Below are positions 39,201-50,637 of a DNA stretch of 64,000 nt, one piece after another. The first letter of the stretch is position 1. Each line of letters begins with the position of its first letter. The stretch covers positions 62,001 to 126,000 of the forward strand of contig NZ_SDKK01000015.1 of the NCBI RefSeq assembly GCF_008107625.1, written 5' to 3'. Under the pieces are notes generated by a model. That model was given only the letters and a program-made list of their open reading frames with translations. It did no database searches and was not told the DNA's origin. The DNA comes from Zoogloea oleivorans (GTDB lineage: Bacteria; Pseudomonadota; Gammaproteobacteria; Burkholderiales; Rhodocyclaceae). The translations under genes were made by a program, and so were the position numbers.

Positions 39201-39259
39201 GGCGGTTCGGTCCGTAGGCAGAATAGCGAGCCGGTCATTTTACCAGCCCGCCCGGGCAA

Positions 39260-39526
39260 TCAATCCTCGAACTCTGAATGCACGATGGCCAGGGTCTTGG
39301 GGTCGAGGCGCACCTCCACCTTGCGACCCTCCTTGTCACGCCCCTCAACTTTGTAGCACTGCTCATCCACCTTGAGCGTGCGGATCTGGTAGCCCTTGCC
39401 AACGAGGCGGGCCCGGACTTCGTTCTCGCGCCGCCATTCGGACTTGGGATGGGTTTCGCACGCCACATCGGCAAATGCGGGCGCGGGCAGCAGCGTAAGG
39501 GCGAACAGGATCAGGGAGCGGCGCAT
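39260..39526 (-). CDS. PepSY-domain exported protein
   Basis: An 88-residue protein with a signal peptide (PAFA-DVA) and a single PepSY-like domain: VRARLVGKGYQIRTLKVDEQCYKVEGRDKEGRKVEV (read in pieces) followed by DPKTLAIVHSE. Such domains bind or modulate envelope proteins. Start set at MRRSLILFA. It is monocistronic and divergent from the amino-acid uptake operon. Confidence 0.8.
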   Translation of the reverse strand: MRRSLILFALTLLPAPAFADVACETHPKSEWRRENEVRARLVGKGYQIRTLKVDEQCYKVEGRDKEGRKVEVRLDPKTLAIVHSEFED

Positions 39527-39610
39527 GGTGACGAACCTTTCGTGAACAGGCGAAGACCTTAGCACCGTCGGAAATTACCCTCAAGACGAAGCTGCCCTGC
39601 CGAAAACGCA

Positions 39611-39624
39611 TTCGGATTTCCGAT
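39611..39624. promoter_or_regulatory. AauR-type operator, site 1
   Basis: TTCGGATTTCCGAT matches TTCGG-N4-CCGAA with one mismatch. It lies about 107 bases upstream of the sigma-54 promoter at 39731, a normal enhancer position. Confidence 0.6.
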
Positions 39625-39641
39625 GCCTCATCGGGCACCCA

Positions 39642-39655
39642 TCCGGTTTTCCGAA
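39642..39655. promoter_or_regulatory. AauR-type operator, site 2
   Basis: TCCGGTTTTCCGAA matches TTCGG-N4-CCGAA with one mismatch. Its start is 31 bases from that of site 1, close to three helical turns, so two activator dimers could sit on the same face. Confidence 0.6.
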
Positions 39656-39730
39656 CGGCGGACCGCCTCCCGCCGGCACCGCCCCCATACAAGTCAATGA
39701 CTTAGCGGCATTGATCGACCCGCAAAAAGC

Positions 39731-39746
39731 TGGCACAGGCCCTGCA
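39731..39746 (+). promoter_or_regulatory. Sigma-54 promoter of the acidic amino-acid operon
   Basis: TGGCACAGGCCCTGCA matches the -24 TGGCAC and -12 TTGCA elements with one mismatch and correct GG-GC spacing. It lies 66 bases before the gltI start. A sigma-54 activator gene (aauR-like) is encoded at the end of the cluster. Confidence 0.75.
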
Positions 39747-39811
39747 ATAGAGAAGGCAGACGACGCCACCGCGCCGCGTGCCCTTCACCCCTTCTGCAGG
39801 AGTTCCGAATC

Positions 39812-40708
39812 ATGCGCACCTCCCTCAAGCTTGCCGCCAGCTGTCTGCTCATCGCCGGCATCGCCCAGCCCGTCTTCGCCCAGGAATCGCCAACCCTCAG
39901 GAAGATCAAGGACAGCGGCACCATCGCCCTCGGCCACCGGGAATCGTCGATCCCCTTCTCCTACTACGACGACAAGCAGCAGGTCGTCGGCTACAGCCAG
40001 GAGCTGATGCTCAAGGTCGTCGACGCCGTCAAGGCCGAGCTCAAGCTGCCCGCCCTCGCCGTCAAGCTCACCCCGGTCACCTCGCAGAACCGCATCCCGC
40101 TGGTGCAGAACGGCACCGTCGACATCGAGTGCGGCTCCACCACCAACAATGCCGAACGGGGCCGCCAGGTCGCCTTCTCCAACACCATCTTCATCATCGG
40201 CACGCGCCTGATGACCAAGAAGGAGTCCGGCATCAAGGACTTCCCCGATCTGGCCGGCAAGAACGTGGTGACCACCGCCGGCACCACCTCCGAGCGCCTC
40301 ATCCGCAAGATGAACGAGGACAAGAAGCTCGCCATGAACATCATCTCCGCCAAGGACCACGGCGAGTCCTTCCTCACGCTGGAGACCGGCCGTGCCGTCG
40401 CCTTCATGATGGACGACGCCCTGCTCTACGGCGAACTGGCCAAGGCCAAGCGCCCTGCCGACTGGGCCGTGATCGGCACCCCGCAGAGCTTCGAAGCCTA
40501 CGGCTGCATGATGCGAAAGGACGATCCGGGCTTCAAGAAGGTCGTCGACACCGCCCTGGCCAAGGCCATGACCTCCGGCGAAGCCGAGGCCATCTACAAG
40601 AAGTGGTTCACCCAGCCGATTCCGCCCAAGGGCCTGAACCTCAACTTCCCGATCTCCGACGCCATGCAGAAGCTCTTCAAGGCGCCCAACGACAAGGCCT
40701 TCGAATAA
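39812..40708 (+). CDS. gltI: Glutamate/aspartate ABC transporter substrate-binding protein
   Basis: A 298-residue periplasmic binding protein with a signal peptide (VFA-QES) and the family-3 pattern SGTIALGHRESSIPFSYYDDKQQVVGYS in its first part. It matches GltI/AatJ proteins that bind glutamate and aspartate. It is the first gene downstream of the sigma-54 promoter and AauR-type sites. Its ABC partners gltJKL are 2.7 kb away, after a porin, an asparaginase and a REP array. Confidence 0.92.
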   Translation: MRTSLKLAASCLLIAGIAQPVFAQESPTLRKIKDSGTIALGHRESSIPFSYYDDKQQVVGYSQELMLKVVDAVKAELKLPALAVKLTPVTSQNRIPLVQNGTVDIECGSTTNNAERGRQVAFSNTIFIIGTRLMTKKESGIKDFPDLAGKNVVTTAGTTSERLIRKMNEDKKLAMNIISAKDHGESFLTLETGRAVAFMMDDALLYGELAKAKRPADWAVIGTPQSFEAYGCMMRKDDPGFKKVVDTALAKAMTSGEAEAIYKKWFTQPIPPKGLNLNFPISDAMQKLFKAPNDKAFE

Positions 40709-40768
40709 GCAGATCCGTCTCAACGGACGCCCTTGCAGCTCACCCCACCCCCCGCTCAGGAAAACCCG

Positions 40769-42950
<2,182 letters not shown>

Positions 42951-42966
42951 GCACCGCCCTGACCCC

Positions 42967-43373
42967 GTGGGTCGGACTTCAGTCCGACAGCGCACGTTCA
43001 GCCCATGTTGTCGGACTGAAGTCCGACCCACAGGCAGCCCGGAAAGCCAGCAGCCTGGCCTCGCTGGCCCTGACCAGGAGCGGCAGCACGAAGGAGCTGC
43101 AGCCGATGCATGAAGCACTCAGCACCGCCCTGACCCCGTGGGTCGGACTTCAGTCCGACAGCGCACGTTCAGCCCATGTTGTCGGACTGAAGTCCGACCC
43201 ACAGGCAGCCCGGAAGGCCAGCAGCCTGGCCTCGCTGGCCCTGACCAGGAGCGGCAACACAAAGGAGCTGCAGCCGATGCATGGAGTACTCAGCACCGCC
43301 CTGACCCCGTGGGTCGGACTTCAGTCCGACAGCGCATGTTCAGCCCGTGTTGTCGGACTGAAGTCCGACCCAC
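42967..43373. repeat. 171-bp tandem array of REP pairs and asparaginase gene-end copies
   Basis: Three opposed REP pairs begin at 42967, 43138 and 43309, exactly 171 bases apart. Between them lie two diverged copies of the asparaginase 3' end (CCTCGCTGGCCCTGACCAGG, and onward to GCACCGCCCTGACCCC, which follows the true stop codon). Arms: 42967-42988, 43010-43031, 43138-43159, 43181-43202, 43309-43330 and 43352-43373. The array fills the 454-base gap between ansB and gltJ; no other element was seen there. Confidence 0.92.
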
Positions 43374-43404
43374 AGGGGCATCACTACCCGGAAAGGAAAG
43401 CAAC

Positions 43405-44145
43405 ATGAATTACCAATGGAACTGGGGCATCTTCCTCAGCCCCGCCGCCTCGGGCGACAGCACCTACCTGGGCTGGATGCTGTCGGGGCTGCAGACCACC
43501 GTGCTGCTGTCCCTGTCGGCGTGGCTCATCGCGCTGGCGCTGGGCAGCCTGATGGGGGTGCTGCGCACCGTGCCCAACAAGTGGCTGTCGGGTCTGGCCA
43601 GCGCCTACGTGGAGATCTTCCGCAACGTGCCGCTGCTGGTGCAGCTGTTCATCTGGTACTTCGTGCTGCCCGAACTGCTGCCAGCCAGCCTGGGCGACGC
43701 CTTCAAGCAGAAGCTCGATCCGGTCACCCAGCAGTTCGTCTCGGCCATGGTGTGCCTGGGCTTCTTCACCAGTGCGCGGGTTTGCGAACAGGTGCGTGCC
43801 GGCATCAACTCGCTGCCGCGTGGCCAGAAGAACGCCGGCCTGGCGCTGGGCTTCACACTGCCGCAAACCTACCGCCACGTGCTCCTGCCGATGGCCTTCC
43901 GGCTGGTCGTGCCGCCGCTCACTTCCGAGTTTCTCAACATTTTCAAGAACTCCGCCGTGTGCTCGACCATCGGCCTGCTCGAACTCGCTGCGCAAGGGCG
44001 CCAGCTGGTCGATTACACCGCACAACCCTACGAATCCTTCATCGCTGTGACCCTGCTCTACGTGCTCATCAACGTGGTGGTCATGACGCTGATGCGCCAC
44101 CTCGAAAACAAGACCCGCGTGCCGGGCTACCTGGGAGGTAAGTGA
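43405..44145 (+). CDS. gltJ: Glutamate/aspartate ABC transporter permease
   Basis: A 246-residue inner-membrane permease of the HisMQ family with about five helices and the EAA-loop region [34 protein letters not shown] precedes the ATG. It overlaps no gene but is separated from gltK by one base. It works with GltI, GltK and GltL. Confidence 0.92.
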   Translation: MNYQWNWGIFLSPAASGDSTYLGWMLSGLQTTVLLSLSAWLIALALGSLMGVLRTVPNKWLSGLASAYVEIFRNVPLLVQLFIWYFVLPELLPASLGDAFKQKLDPVTQQFVSAMVCLGFFTSARVCEQVRAGINSLPRGQKNAGLALGFTLPQTYRHVLLPMAFRLVVPPLTSEFLNIFKNSAVCSTIGLLELAAQGRQLVDYTAQPYESFIAVTLLYVLINVVVMTLMRHLENKTRVPGYLGGK

Positions 44146-44146
44146 G

Positions 44147-44836
44147 ATGTACGACTTCGATTGGTCCTCCATCCCCGGCGCCCTGCCCTTCCTGTGGGAC
44201 GGCATGAAGATCTCCCTCGAGATCACCGTCACCGCGGTCATCTTCGGCATCGTGTGGGGCACCCTGCTGGCCATGCTGCGTCTGTCGCCGGTCAAACCGC
44301 TGGCGTGGTTCGCGGCCGGCTACGTCAACCTCTTCCGCTCGATCCCGCTGGTGATGGTGCTGCTGTGGTTCTTCCTCATCGTGCCGCAACTGCTGAGGAG
44401 CTTCTTCAACCTCGACCCCAACACCGACGTGCGCCTCACCTCGGCGATGATCGGCTTCGCACTCTTCGAGTCGGCCTACTACTCGGAAATCATCCGCGCC
44501 GGCATCCAGAGCGTGCCCAAGGGCCAGGTGGCCGCAGCGTCGGCGCTGGGCATGAGTTACAGCCAGGCGATGCGTCTGGTGGTCTTGCCGCAAGCCTTCC
44601 GCAACATGGTCCCGCTGCTGCTCACCCAGGCCATCGTGCTGTTCCAGGACACCTCACTGGTCTACATGTCGGCGCTGGCCGACTTCTTCGGCGCCGCCTA
44701 CAAGGTCGGCGACCGGGACGGCCGGCTGGTCGAGCTGCTGCTCTTTGCCGGCGTCGTTTACTTCCTCATCTGTTTCGCGGCCTCGCAACTGGTGCGCCGC
44801 TATCAAAAGAAACTCAACGCCCACGTGGCGCACTGA
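44147..44836 (+). CDS. gltK: Glutamate/aspartate ABC transporter permease
   Basis: A 229-residue permease with the HisMQ EAA loop [29 protein letters not shown] ribosome-binding site lies within the end of gltJ. It pairs with GltJ to form the membrane channel. Confidence 0.92.
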   Translation: MYDFDWSSIPGALPFLWDGMKISLEITVTAVIFGIVWGTLLAMLRLSPVKPLAWFAAGYVNLFRSIPLVMVLLWFFLIVPQLLRSFFNLDPNTDVRLTSAMIGFALFESAYYSEIIRAGIQSVPKGQVAAASALGMSYSQAMRLVVLPQAFRNMVPLLLTQAIVLFQDTSLVYMSALADFFGAAYKVGDRDGRLVELLLFAGVVYFLICFAASQLVRRYQKKLNAHVAH

Positions 44837-44852
44837 CCCCCAGGAGCCCGAC

Positions 44853-45581
44853 ATGATCTCCATCGACAACGTTTCCAAGCACTACGGCAGCTTCCAGGTT
44901 CTGACCGACTGCACCACGCAGGTCAAAAAGGGCGAAGTGATCGTCGTCTGCGGCCCGTCCGGCAGCGGCAAATCCACCCTCATCAAGTGCGTCAATGGCC
45001 TCGAACCTTTCCAGGCTGGCGCAATCACCGTGGATGGCATCTCGGTGGGCGACCCGAAGACCAATCTCTCCAAGCTGCGCAGCCGGGTCGGCATGGTGTT
45101 CCAGCACTTCGAGCTGTTCCCGCACATGAGCATCACCGACAACCTCTCGATTGCCCAGGAGAAGGTCCTCGGCCGCTCGAAGGACGAAGCGCGCGCCAAG
45201 GGCCTCAAGCTGCTCGAACGGGTCGGCCTAAAAGCCCATGCCGAGAAATTCCCCGGCCAGCTCTCCGGCGGCCAGCAGCAACGCGTGGCGATCGCCCGCG
45301 CGCTGTGCATGGACCCGATCTGCATGCTGTTCGACGAACCGACCTCGGCCCTTGATCCGGAGATGATCAACGAGGTGCTCGATGTGATGGTCGAGCTGGC
45401 CCAGGAAGGCATGACGATGATGTGCGTCACCCACGAGATGGGCTTCGCGCGCAAGGTCGCCAACCGGGTGATCTTCATGGACAAGGGCCTGATCGTCGAG
45501 GACGACAGCAAGGACGCCTTCTTCGGCGCCCCGCGTTCCGAGCGCGCACGGCAGTTCCTGGCCAAAATCCTGCAGCACTGA
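44853..45581 (+). CDS. gltL: Glutamate/aspartate ABC transporter ATP-binding protein
   Basis: A 242-residue ATPase with Walker A GPSGSGKST, Q-loop QHFELFPH, signature LSGGQQQRVAIARAL, Walker B CMLFDEP and the switch histidine in VTHEMGFA. It powers uptake through GltJK. CAGGAGC precedes the ATG. REP copies follow its stop codon. Confidence 0.95.
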   Translation: MISIDNVSKHYGSFQVLTDCTTQVKKGEVIVVCGPSGSGKSTLIKCVNGLEPFQAGAITVDGISVGDPKTNLSKLRSRVGMVFQHFELFPHMSITDNLSIAQEKVLGRSKDEARAKGLKLLERVGLKAHAEKFPGQLSGGQQQRVAIARALCMDPICMLFDEPTSALDPEMINEVLDVMVELAQEGMTMMCVTHEMGFARKVANRVIFMDKGLIVEDDSKDAFFGAPRSERARQFLAKILQH

Positions 45582-45588
45582 CACTCCT

Positions 45589-45756
45589 GTGGGTCGGACT
45601 TCAGTCCGACTTCACCCGCTCAGCCCGCGTTGTCGGACTGAAGTCCGACCCACAGAAGCGATCCGATAGTGCCCGTTCTGCGTGCGTTGTCGGACTGAAG
45701 TCCGACCCACAGAGGCGATCCGACAATACCCGTTGTCGGACTGAAGTCCGACCCAC
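45589..45756. repeat. REP cluster between gltL and the sensor kinase gene
   Basis: One forward arm (45589-45610) is followed by three inverted arms (45632-45653, 45689-45710, 45735-45756). The last three have near-identical spacers (AGAAGCGATCCGA and AGAGGCGATCCGA), showing recent local duplication of a single arm. With the structured element after it, this accounts for the 325-base gap. Confidence 0.9.
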
Positions 45757-45800
45757 AGGGGGCGGCACTTCCCTCAAAGCGGAGTGAGTTTCCTGCACAG

Positions 45801-45876
45801 TAGGGCTGGCTTCCTTCCGGGGGGAACTAACGCCCTCTTGCAGGGCACAGGCCCCCTCCGGGACAGACCAGCCCTA
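45801..45876 (+). promoter_or_regulatory. Long imperfect hairpin upstream of the sensor kinase
   Basis: A 9-bp outer stem (TAGGGCTGG/CCAGCCCTA) encloses a second stem, CCGGGGGG paired with CCCC-T-CCGG, and a terminal GCCCT-CTTGC-AGGGC hairpin. The 76-base element ends 30 bases before the kinase ATG. It resembles no riboswitch known to me and lacks a T tail. It could be an attenuator, a processing site or a small-RNA structure. Confidence 0.55.
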
Positions 45877-45906
45877 TCATGTGTGCAGTCTGAACGACCA
45901 TTAGCC

Positions 45907-47802
45907 ATGTCCGAGCCCTCCTCCGCCCCACAGACGCCCCCCTCGCGGCAGCTCTCGCCCAATCCCTTCATCGTCGCCGCCTTCCTGCTGGTGATCGGCT
46001 TGATCGGCTTTGGTGGCTACCGGGCCAGCGAGTACCAGGGCATGCAGACCCTGCGCACCGACGCCGGCCACCGGCTCGACCTGTTTGCCGCCGCGGTGGA
46101 TGGCATCGTCAATCGCTACGCCCACATCCCGGCCACCATCCAGCTCAACGAGGAAGTGCTCAACGTGATGCACAAGCCGCGCAGCGCGGCCAGCGTGCTG
46201 GCGGCCAACCGCTTCCTGCAGCGCCTCAACGGGCACATCGGCAGCATCGCCATCTTCGTGGTGGACGAGCGCGGCATCGTGCTGGCGTCCAGCAACTGGG
46301 ACCACCCGGACGACAGCTTCATCGGTGAGGACCTGTCCTTCCGCAGTTACTACCTCGACGGCCTCGCCGGACGCGTTGGCCGCCATTTCGCCATCGGCAT
46401 CACCCGCAGCGAGCCGGGCTACTTCGTGTCGCATCCGATCCGCGACGGCGAGCGGGTGGTCGGCGTGGCGGTCATCAAGATCAGCCTCGGCCAGCTCGAC
46501 AAGGCCTGGGAGCTGCTCGGCGCGCCGGCCCTGATCGCCGACGGCAACGGGGTGGTGATCCTGTCCTCGGTGCCCGAGTGGCGCTACACGGCCCTCAACC
46601 CGCTGCCCCTCGACACCCTGGTGGACATCAAGATGAGCCGCCTCTACAACGACGGCCTGATTGGCGATTTTCCGGTGCGCATCGACGAGGCCATGGGGCC
46701 CGAGGGGCAGATCGTGCACATGAACCTGCGCCAGCACCCGCCCCGCTCGCGCCAGGACATTGCCGGCAGCTACCTGGTGCATGGCCGCCCGCTCACCGAG
46801 CTGGGCTGGCGCCTGCAGATCTTCTCCGACCTGCGCCCGGTGCGCGCCCAGGCCTTCGGCCACGCCGCGCTGGCTTCCGTCGCCACCGGTTTCGTGCTGC
46901 TCCTGCTGTTGGTCGTGGCCCAGCGCCGGCGCATCATCGGCCAGAAGCTGGAAGCCAAGACCCTGCTTGAGCAGGCCAACGCCCAGCTCGAAAGCAAGGT
47001 TGCCCGGCGCACCAAGGCCCTCACCGACACCAACGCCCGCCTGCGCAAGGAAGTGACCGAACGCCTGCAGGCCGAGCAGACCCTGCGCGCTGCGCAGGAC
47101 GAACTGGTGCAGGCCGCCAAGCTCGCCGTGCTCGGCCAACTGGCGGCCGGCATCACCCACGAACTGGCCCAGCCGCTGGGCGCCATGCGCACCCTGTCGG
47201 GCAACGCCATCGAATTCATGAAGCGCGGCAACCTGCCCACCGTCGAGCAGAACCTGGGCATCATCGCCCGCCTGGCCGACCAGATGGGCCGCATCATCAC
47301 CCCGCTCAAGACCTTCGCCCGTAAGTCGCCGGCCATCCCCGCCCCGGCCGATCTGGCCCACGCGGTGGGCGCCGCCCTGTTCCTGCTCGACCAGCGCCTG
47401 GCCAAGGCCGACATCACCGTCATCAACCGCTGCGAGGCCGGCCGCGACATTGCCTGGTGCGACCAGAACCGCCTGGAGCAGGTGCTCATCAACCTGATCC
47501 GCAACGCCGCCGATGCCATGGCCGACGCCGCACACCGCGAACTGCTGATCGAAGCCGGCCCCGGCGAGGCCGGCAACATCGAACTGTCGATTGCCGACAG
47601 CGGCAGCGGCCTGCCTGAAAACGGCCAGCTCTTCGAGCCCTTCTTCACCACCAAGCCGGCCGGCGAAGGCCTCGGCCTCGGGCTGGCCATCTCGCGCGAC
47701 ATCGTGCGCGAGTTCGGCGGCGACCTGCGCGCCGAGAACCGCCCCGCAGGCGGTGCCCGCTTCATCCTGCAACTCCCCGCTGCCCCGAAAGAAAAGCCAT
47801 GA
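45907..47802 (+). CDS. aauS: Sensor histidine kinase, AauS/DctB type
   Basis: The 631-residue kinase has a transmembrane helix near residues 20-40, a periplasmic double-Cache-type sensor, a second helix near 318-338, a coiled-coil linker, and a cytoplasmic HisKA/HATPase pair. The phosphoacceptor is H418 (GITHELAQPLG). N box LINLIRNAADAM and G boxes ADSGSGLP and GEGLGLGLA are intact. Its partner overlaps it by four bases. Adjacent uptake genes support the AauS assignment over DctB. Confidence 0.88.
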   Translation: MSEPSSAPQTPPSRQLSPNPFIVAAFLLVIGLIGFGGYRASEYQGMQTLRTDAGHRLDLFAAAVDGIVNRYAHIPATIQLNEEVLNVMHKPRSAASVLAANRFLQRLNGHIGSIAIFVVDERGIVLASSNWDHPDDSFIGEDLSFRSYYLDGLAGRVGRHFAIGITRSEPGYFVSHPIRDGERVVGVAVIKISLGQLDKAWELLGAPALIADGNGVVILSSVPEWRYTALNPLPLDTLVDIKMSRLYNDGLIGDFPVRIDEAMGPEGQIVHMNLRQHPPRSRQDIAGSYLVHGRPLTELGWRLQIFSDLRPVRAQAFGHAALASVATGFVLLLLLVVAQRRRIIGQKLEAKTLLEQANAQLESKVARRTKALTDTNARLRKEVTERLQAEQTLRAAQDELVQAAKLAVLGQLAAGITHELAQPLGAMRTLSGNAIEFMKRGNLPTVEQNLGIIARLADQMGRIITPLKTFARKSPAIPAPADLAHAVGAALFLLDQRLAKADITVINRCEAGRDIAWCDQNRLEQVLINLIRNAADAMADAAHRELLIEAGPGEAGNIELSIADSGSGLPENGQLFEPFFTTKPAGEGLGLGLAISRDIVREFGGDLRAENRPAGGARFILQLPAAPKEKP

Positions 47803-49136
47803 ACCCGGAACTCCGCGCCCTCATCATCGAAGACGATCCCGACGTGCGCCTCGGCTGCGAGCAGGCCATGATGCTTGCCGACATTCCGGTTGAAGGCGTC
47901 GGCTCGGCCGAAGAAGGCTTTCAGCGCCTGCACGCCGGCTTTCCCGGCGTGGTCGTCACCGACATGCGCCTGCCCAAGGCCGACGGCATGGAAGTGCTGC
48001 GCCGCGCCCGCGCCATGGACGCCGACCTGCCGGTCATCATCATCACCGGCCACGGTGACGTGACCCTCGCCGTCGAAGCCATGCGCGGCGGCGCCTACGA
48101 CTTCATCCAGAAGCCCTTTTCACCGGAGCTGCTGGTGGACGTGGTGCGCCGAGCCCTCGAAAAACGCGCCCTGACCCTCGAAGTGCTCGACCTGCGCCGC
48201 CGCCTGAAACAACGCGACGGCGCCGAGAGCAAGCTCATCGGCCGCTCGCCGCAAATGGCCCGCGTGCGCCAGCTGGTGATGGACGTGGCCGGCACCAGCG
48301 TGGACGTGCTGGTGCGCGGCGAAACCGGCACCGGCAAGGAACTCATCGCCCAGTGCCTGCACGAGCTGTCGCCGCGCAAGAGCGGCCCGCTGGTGGCCCT
48401 CAACTGCGGCGGCCTGCCCGACAACCTGCTCGACAGCGAACTCTTCGGCCACGAGGCCGGCGCCTTCACCGGGGCGCAAAAGCGCCGCATCGGCAAGATC
48501 GAATACGCCAACAAGGGCACGCTGTTCCTCGATGAACTGGAAAGCATGCCGATGGGCGTGCAGATCAAGCTGCTGCGGGTGCTGCAGGAAAGGGTCGTCG
48601 AGCGCCTCGGCTCCAACCAGCAGCAGCCGGTGGATTGCCGCGTGGTGGCGGCCACCAAGGACGACCTGAAGGAACGCGCCGAACGCCACACCTTCCGCGC
48701 CGACCTGTATTACCGCCTCAACGTGGTGACCATCGACCTGCCGCCGCTACGCGAGCGGCGCGAGGACATTCCGCTGCTGCTAGAGCACTTCCTGCTTCTC
48801 GCCGCCGCCCGCCACGAACGCCCGCTGCCGGTGGTGCCCCCCGAGCAGATGCGCAACCTGATGGCCCACACCTGGCCCGGTAACGTGCGCGAGCTGCGTA
48901 ACGTGGCCGACTGCCTGGTGCTGGGAGTGGGCAAGGACATCCTCGGCAGCGCCACCGGCGATGCCCCGCCGGCCTCGCTGGCCGAATCGGTGGTGAGTTT
49001 CGAGCGCAGCCTGATCGCCGCCGAACTGCGCCGCCAGGGCGGCAGCCTGGCCCGCAGTGCCGAAGCCCTGCGCATCGCCAAAACCACCCTGCACGACAAG
49101 ATCCGGAAGTACGGCCTGCAGGGCGGCGAAAGCTGA
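47799..49136 (+). CDS. aauR: Sigma-54-dependent response regulator, AauR type
   Basis: A 445-residue NtrC-family regulator: receiver domain with D55 (TDMRLPK), AAA+ domain with GETGTGKE and the sigma-54 contact loop GAFTGA, and a Fis-type helix-turn-helix at the C-terminus ([22 protein letters not shown], read as part). The TTCGG-N4-CCGAA sites and sigma-54 promoter before gltI fit its known binding type in pseudomonads. Confidence 0.92.
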   Translation: MNPELRALIIEDDPDVRLGCEQAMMLADIPVEGVGSAEEGFQRLHAGFPGVVVTDMRLPKADGMEVLRRARAMDADLPVIIITGHGDVTLAVEAMRGGAYDFIQKPFSPELLVDVVRRALEKRALTLEVLDLRRRLKQRDGAESKLIGRSPQMARVRQLVMDVAGTSVDVLVRGETGTGKELIAQCLHELSPRKSGPLVALNCGGLPDNLLDSELFGHEAGAFTGAQKRRIGKIEYANKGTLFLDELESMPMGVQIKLLRVLQERVVERLGSNQQQPVDCRVVAATKDDLKERAERHTFRADLYYRLNVVTIDLPPLRERREDIPLLLEHFLLLAAARHERPLPVVPPEQMRNLMAHTWPGNVRELRNVADCLVLGVGKDILGSATGDAPPASLAESVVSFERSLIAAELRRQGGSLARSAEALRIAKTTLHDKIRKYGLQGGES

Positions 49137-49158
49137 AAGGGTGGTGTCGGATGCCTCT

Positions 49159-49313
49159 GTGGGTCGGACTTAAGTCCGACATCCCCTCTCTGACGCCGCG
49201 CAGTCGGACTAAAGTCCGACCCACAACACCGACAGCACTGCCTCCCCTGTGGGTCGGACTTCAGTCCGACTGCATGGGCTGAACGGGCGGTGTCGGACTG
49301 AAGTCCGACCCAC
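49159..49313. repeat. Two BIMEs between aauR and rsmI
   Basis: Arms at 49159-49180 and 49203-49224 form the first pair and carry compensated variants (TTAAGT and ACTAAAGT in place of TTCAGT and ACTGAAGT). Arms at 49249-49270 and 49292-49313 form a canonical pair. Both genes converge here, so the elements may also terminate transcription. Confidence 0.9.
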
Positions 49314-49327
49314 AGCACGCGGGGGGC

Positions 49328-50212
49328 TTATTCGGCGGCGGCTTTCAGCGCCAGCGCCCGCTCATACAAATCGTTCTTCGATGCGCCGGTGATCGCGGCG
49401 GCGAGCTTGGCAGCCTGCTTGACCGGCAGTTCGGCCAGCAGCAGGCCGAGCACCCGCTCTGTTTCGGGCGACAGGCCTTCGGTCGGCGGTGCGGCCGACA
49501 CCAGCAGCACGAACTCGCCGCGCGAACGGTTCGGGTCGGCGGCCAGCCAGGCCGGCGCCTCGGCAATCGGCATGCGCACGATCTGCTCGAACATCTTGGT
49601 GATTTCCCGCGCGACGACAATCTCGCGCACCGGCTCCAGCGTGGCGGCCAGGTCGTCGAGGGTTTCACCGATGCGGTGCGGGGCCTCGTAAAACACCAGT
49701 GTGCCGGGCACGCTGCGCAGCGTTTCGAGCATGGCCTTGCGGGCCGCCGACTTGACCGGCAGGAAGCCGTGAAAATGGAAGTGCCCGTCGGCCAGCCCGG
49801 ACGCCGACAGCGCCGCAATCGCCGCACAGGCGCCGGGCACCGGCACCACCGGGAAGCCCGCATCCTGCACCCGCGCCACCGCCCGGGCGCCCGGGTCGGA
49901 CACCGCCGGCGTGCCGGCATCGGTAATCAGCGCCACGTGCTGGCCGGCTTCGAGCATCTTGATGACCTGCCCGACGGCTACCTGCTCGTTGTGCTCGTGC
50001 AGTGCCACCAATTTTGTCTTGATGCCAAAGGCTTCGAGCAGACGCTGGCTGTGCCGGGTGTCCTCGCAGGCCACCGCCGCTACCGACTTGAGCACCGCCA
50101 GGCCGCGCAGGCTAATGTCCTGCAGGTTTCCCATCGGCGTGGCGACCACATACAATGACGGTGTCTTGGAAAGTGGTGAAACGGTCGATACATCGGGGAG
50201 TGCGGAATGCAT
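49328..50212 (-). CDS. rsmI: 16S rRNA (cytidine-1402 2'-O)-methyltransferase
   Basis: The 294-residue tetrapyrrole-methylase-fold enzyme has [20 protein letters not shown] at the start of the domain, [23 protein letters not shown] and [16 protein letters not shown], all typical of RsmI. It methylates C1402 in the ribosomal decoding centre. The start at 50212 leaves 19 residues before LYVVATP. It is divergent from yraN. Confidence 0.95.
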   Translation of the reverse strand: MHSALPDVSTVSPLSKTPSLYVVATPMGNLQDISLRGLAVLKSVAAVACEDTRHSQRLLEAFGIKTKLVALHEHNEQVAVGQVIKMLEAGQHVALITDAGTPAVSDPGARAVARVQDAGFPVVPVPGACAAIAALSASGLADGHFHFHGFLPVKSAARKAMLETLRSVPGTLVFYEAPHRIGETLDDLAATLEPVREIVVAREITKMFEQIVRMPIAEAPAWLAADPNRSRGEFVLLVSAAPPTEGLSPETERVLGLLLAELPVKQAAKLAAAITGASKNDLYERALALKAAAE

Positions 50213-50268
50213 GGCAGGCTTGGTGGCAAAGGGCGGGGGAGGCAGATTGTGGGCGCGGGGGCACAGCG

Positions 50269-50637
50269 ATGCAAGCCGAACACCTGAAACGGGGCGAAGC
50301 CGCCGAGGCACTGGCCGCCGCCCATCTGGAACGTCACGGGCTGCGCCTCATCGCCCGCAACGTGCGCTGCCGCGGCGGCGAGGTGGACCTGATCGCCGGC
50401 GACGGCGATGCCATCGTCTTCGTCGAGGTGCGCCTGCGCAGCAATGCGCGCTTCGGCGGGGCGGCGGCCAGCATCACCGCCAGCAAGCAGCGCCGCATCA
50501 TCATGGCCGCCCAGTTCTGGCTGATCAGCGCCGGCCGCCGCTACGCCAACCGGCCGTGCCGCTTCGACGCAGTGCTCCTCGACGGGCTCGACAGCGAGCG
50601 TGTCGAATGGATTCGCGGCGCCTTCGATGCGTCGTAA
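50269..50637 (+). CDS. yraN: UPF0102 family protein YraN
   Basis: This 122-residue nuclease-fold-like protein has the family core [31 protein letters not shown] and the [21 protein letters not shown] segment (read in parts). The GEVDLI...FVEVR spacing matches a restriction-endonuclease-like active site, but biochemical function is unproven in the family. The conserved rsmI-yraN-diaA order supports identification. Confidence 0.93.
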   Translation: MQAEHLKRGEAAEALAAAHLERHGLRLIARNVRCRGGEVDLIAGDGDAIVFVEVRLRSNARFGGAAASITASKQRRIIMAAQFWLISAGRRYANRPCRFDAVLLDGLDSERVEWIRGAFDAS

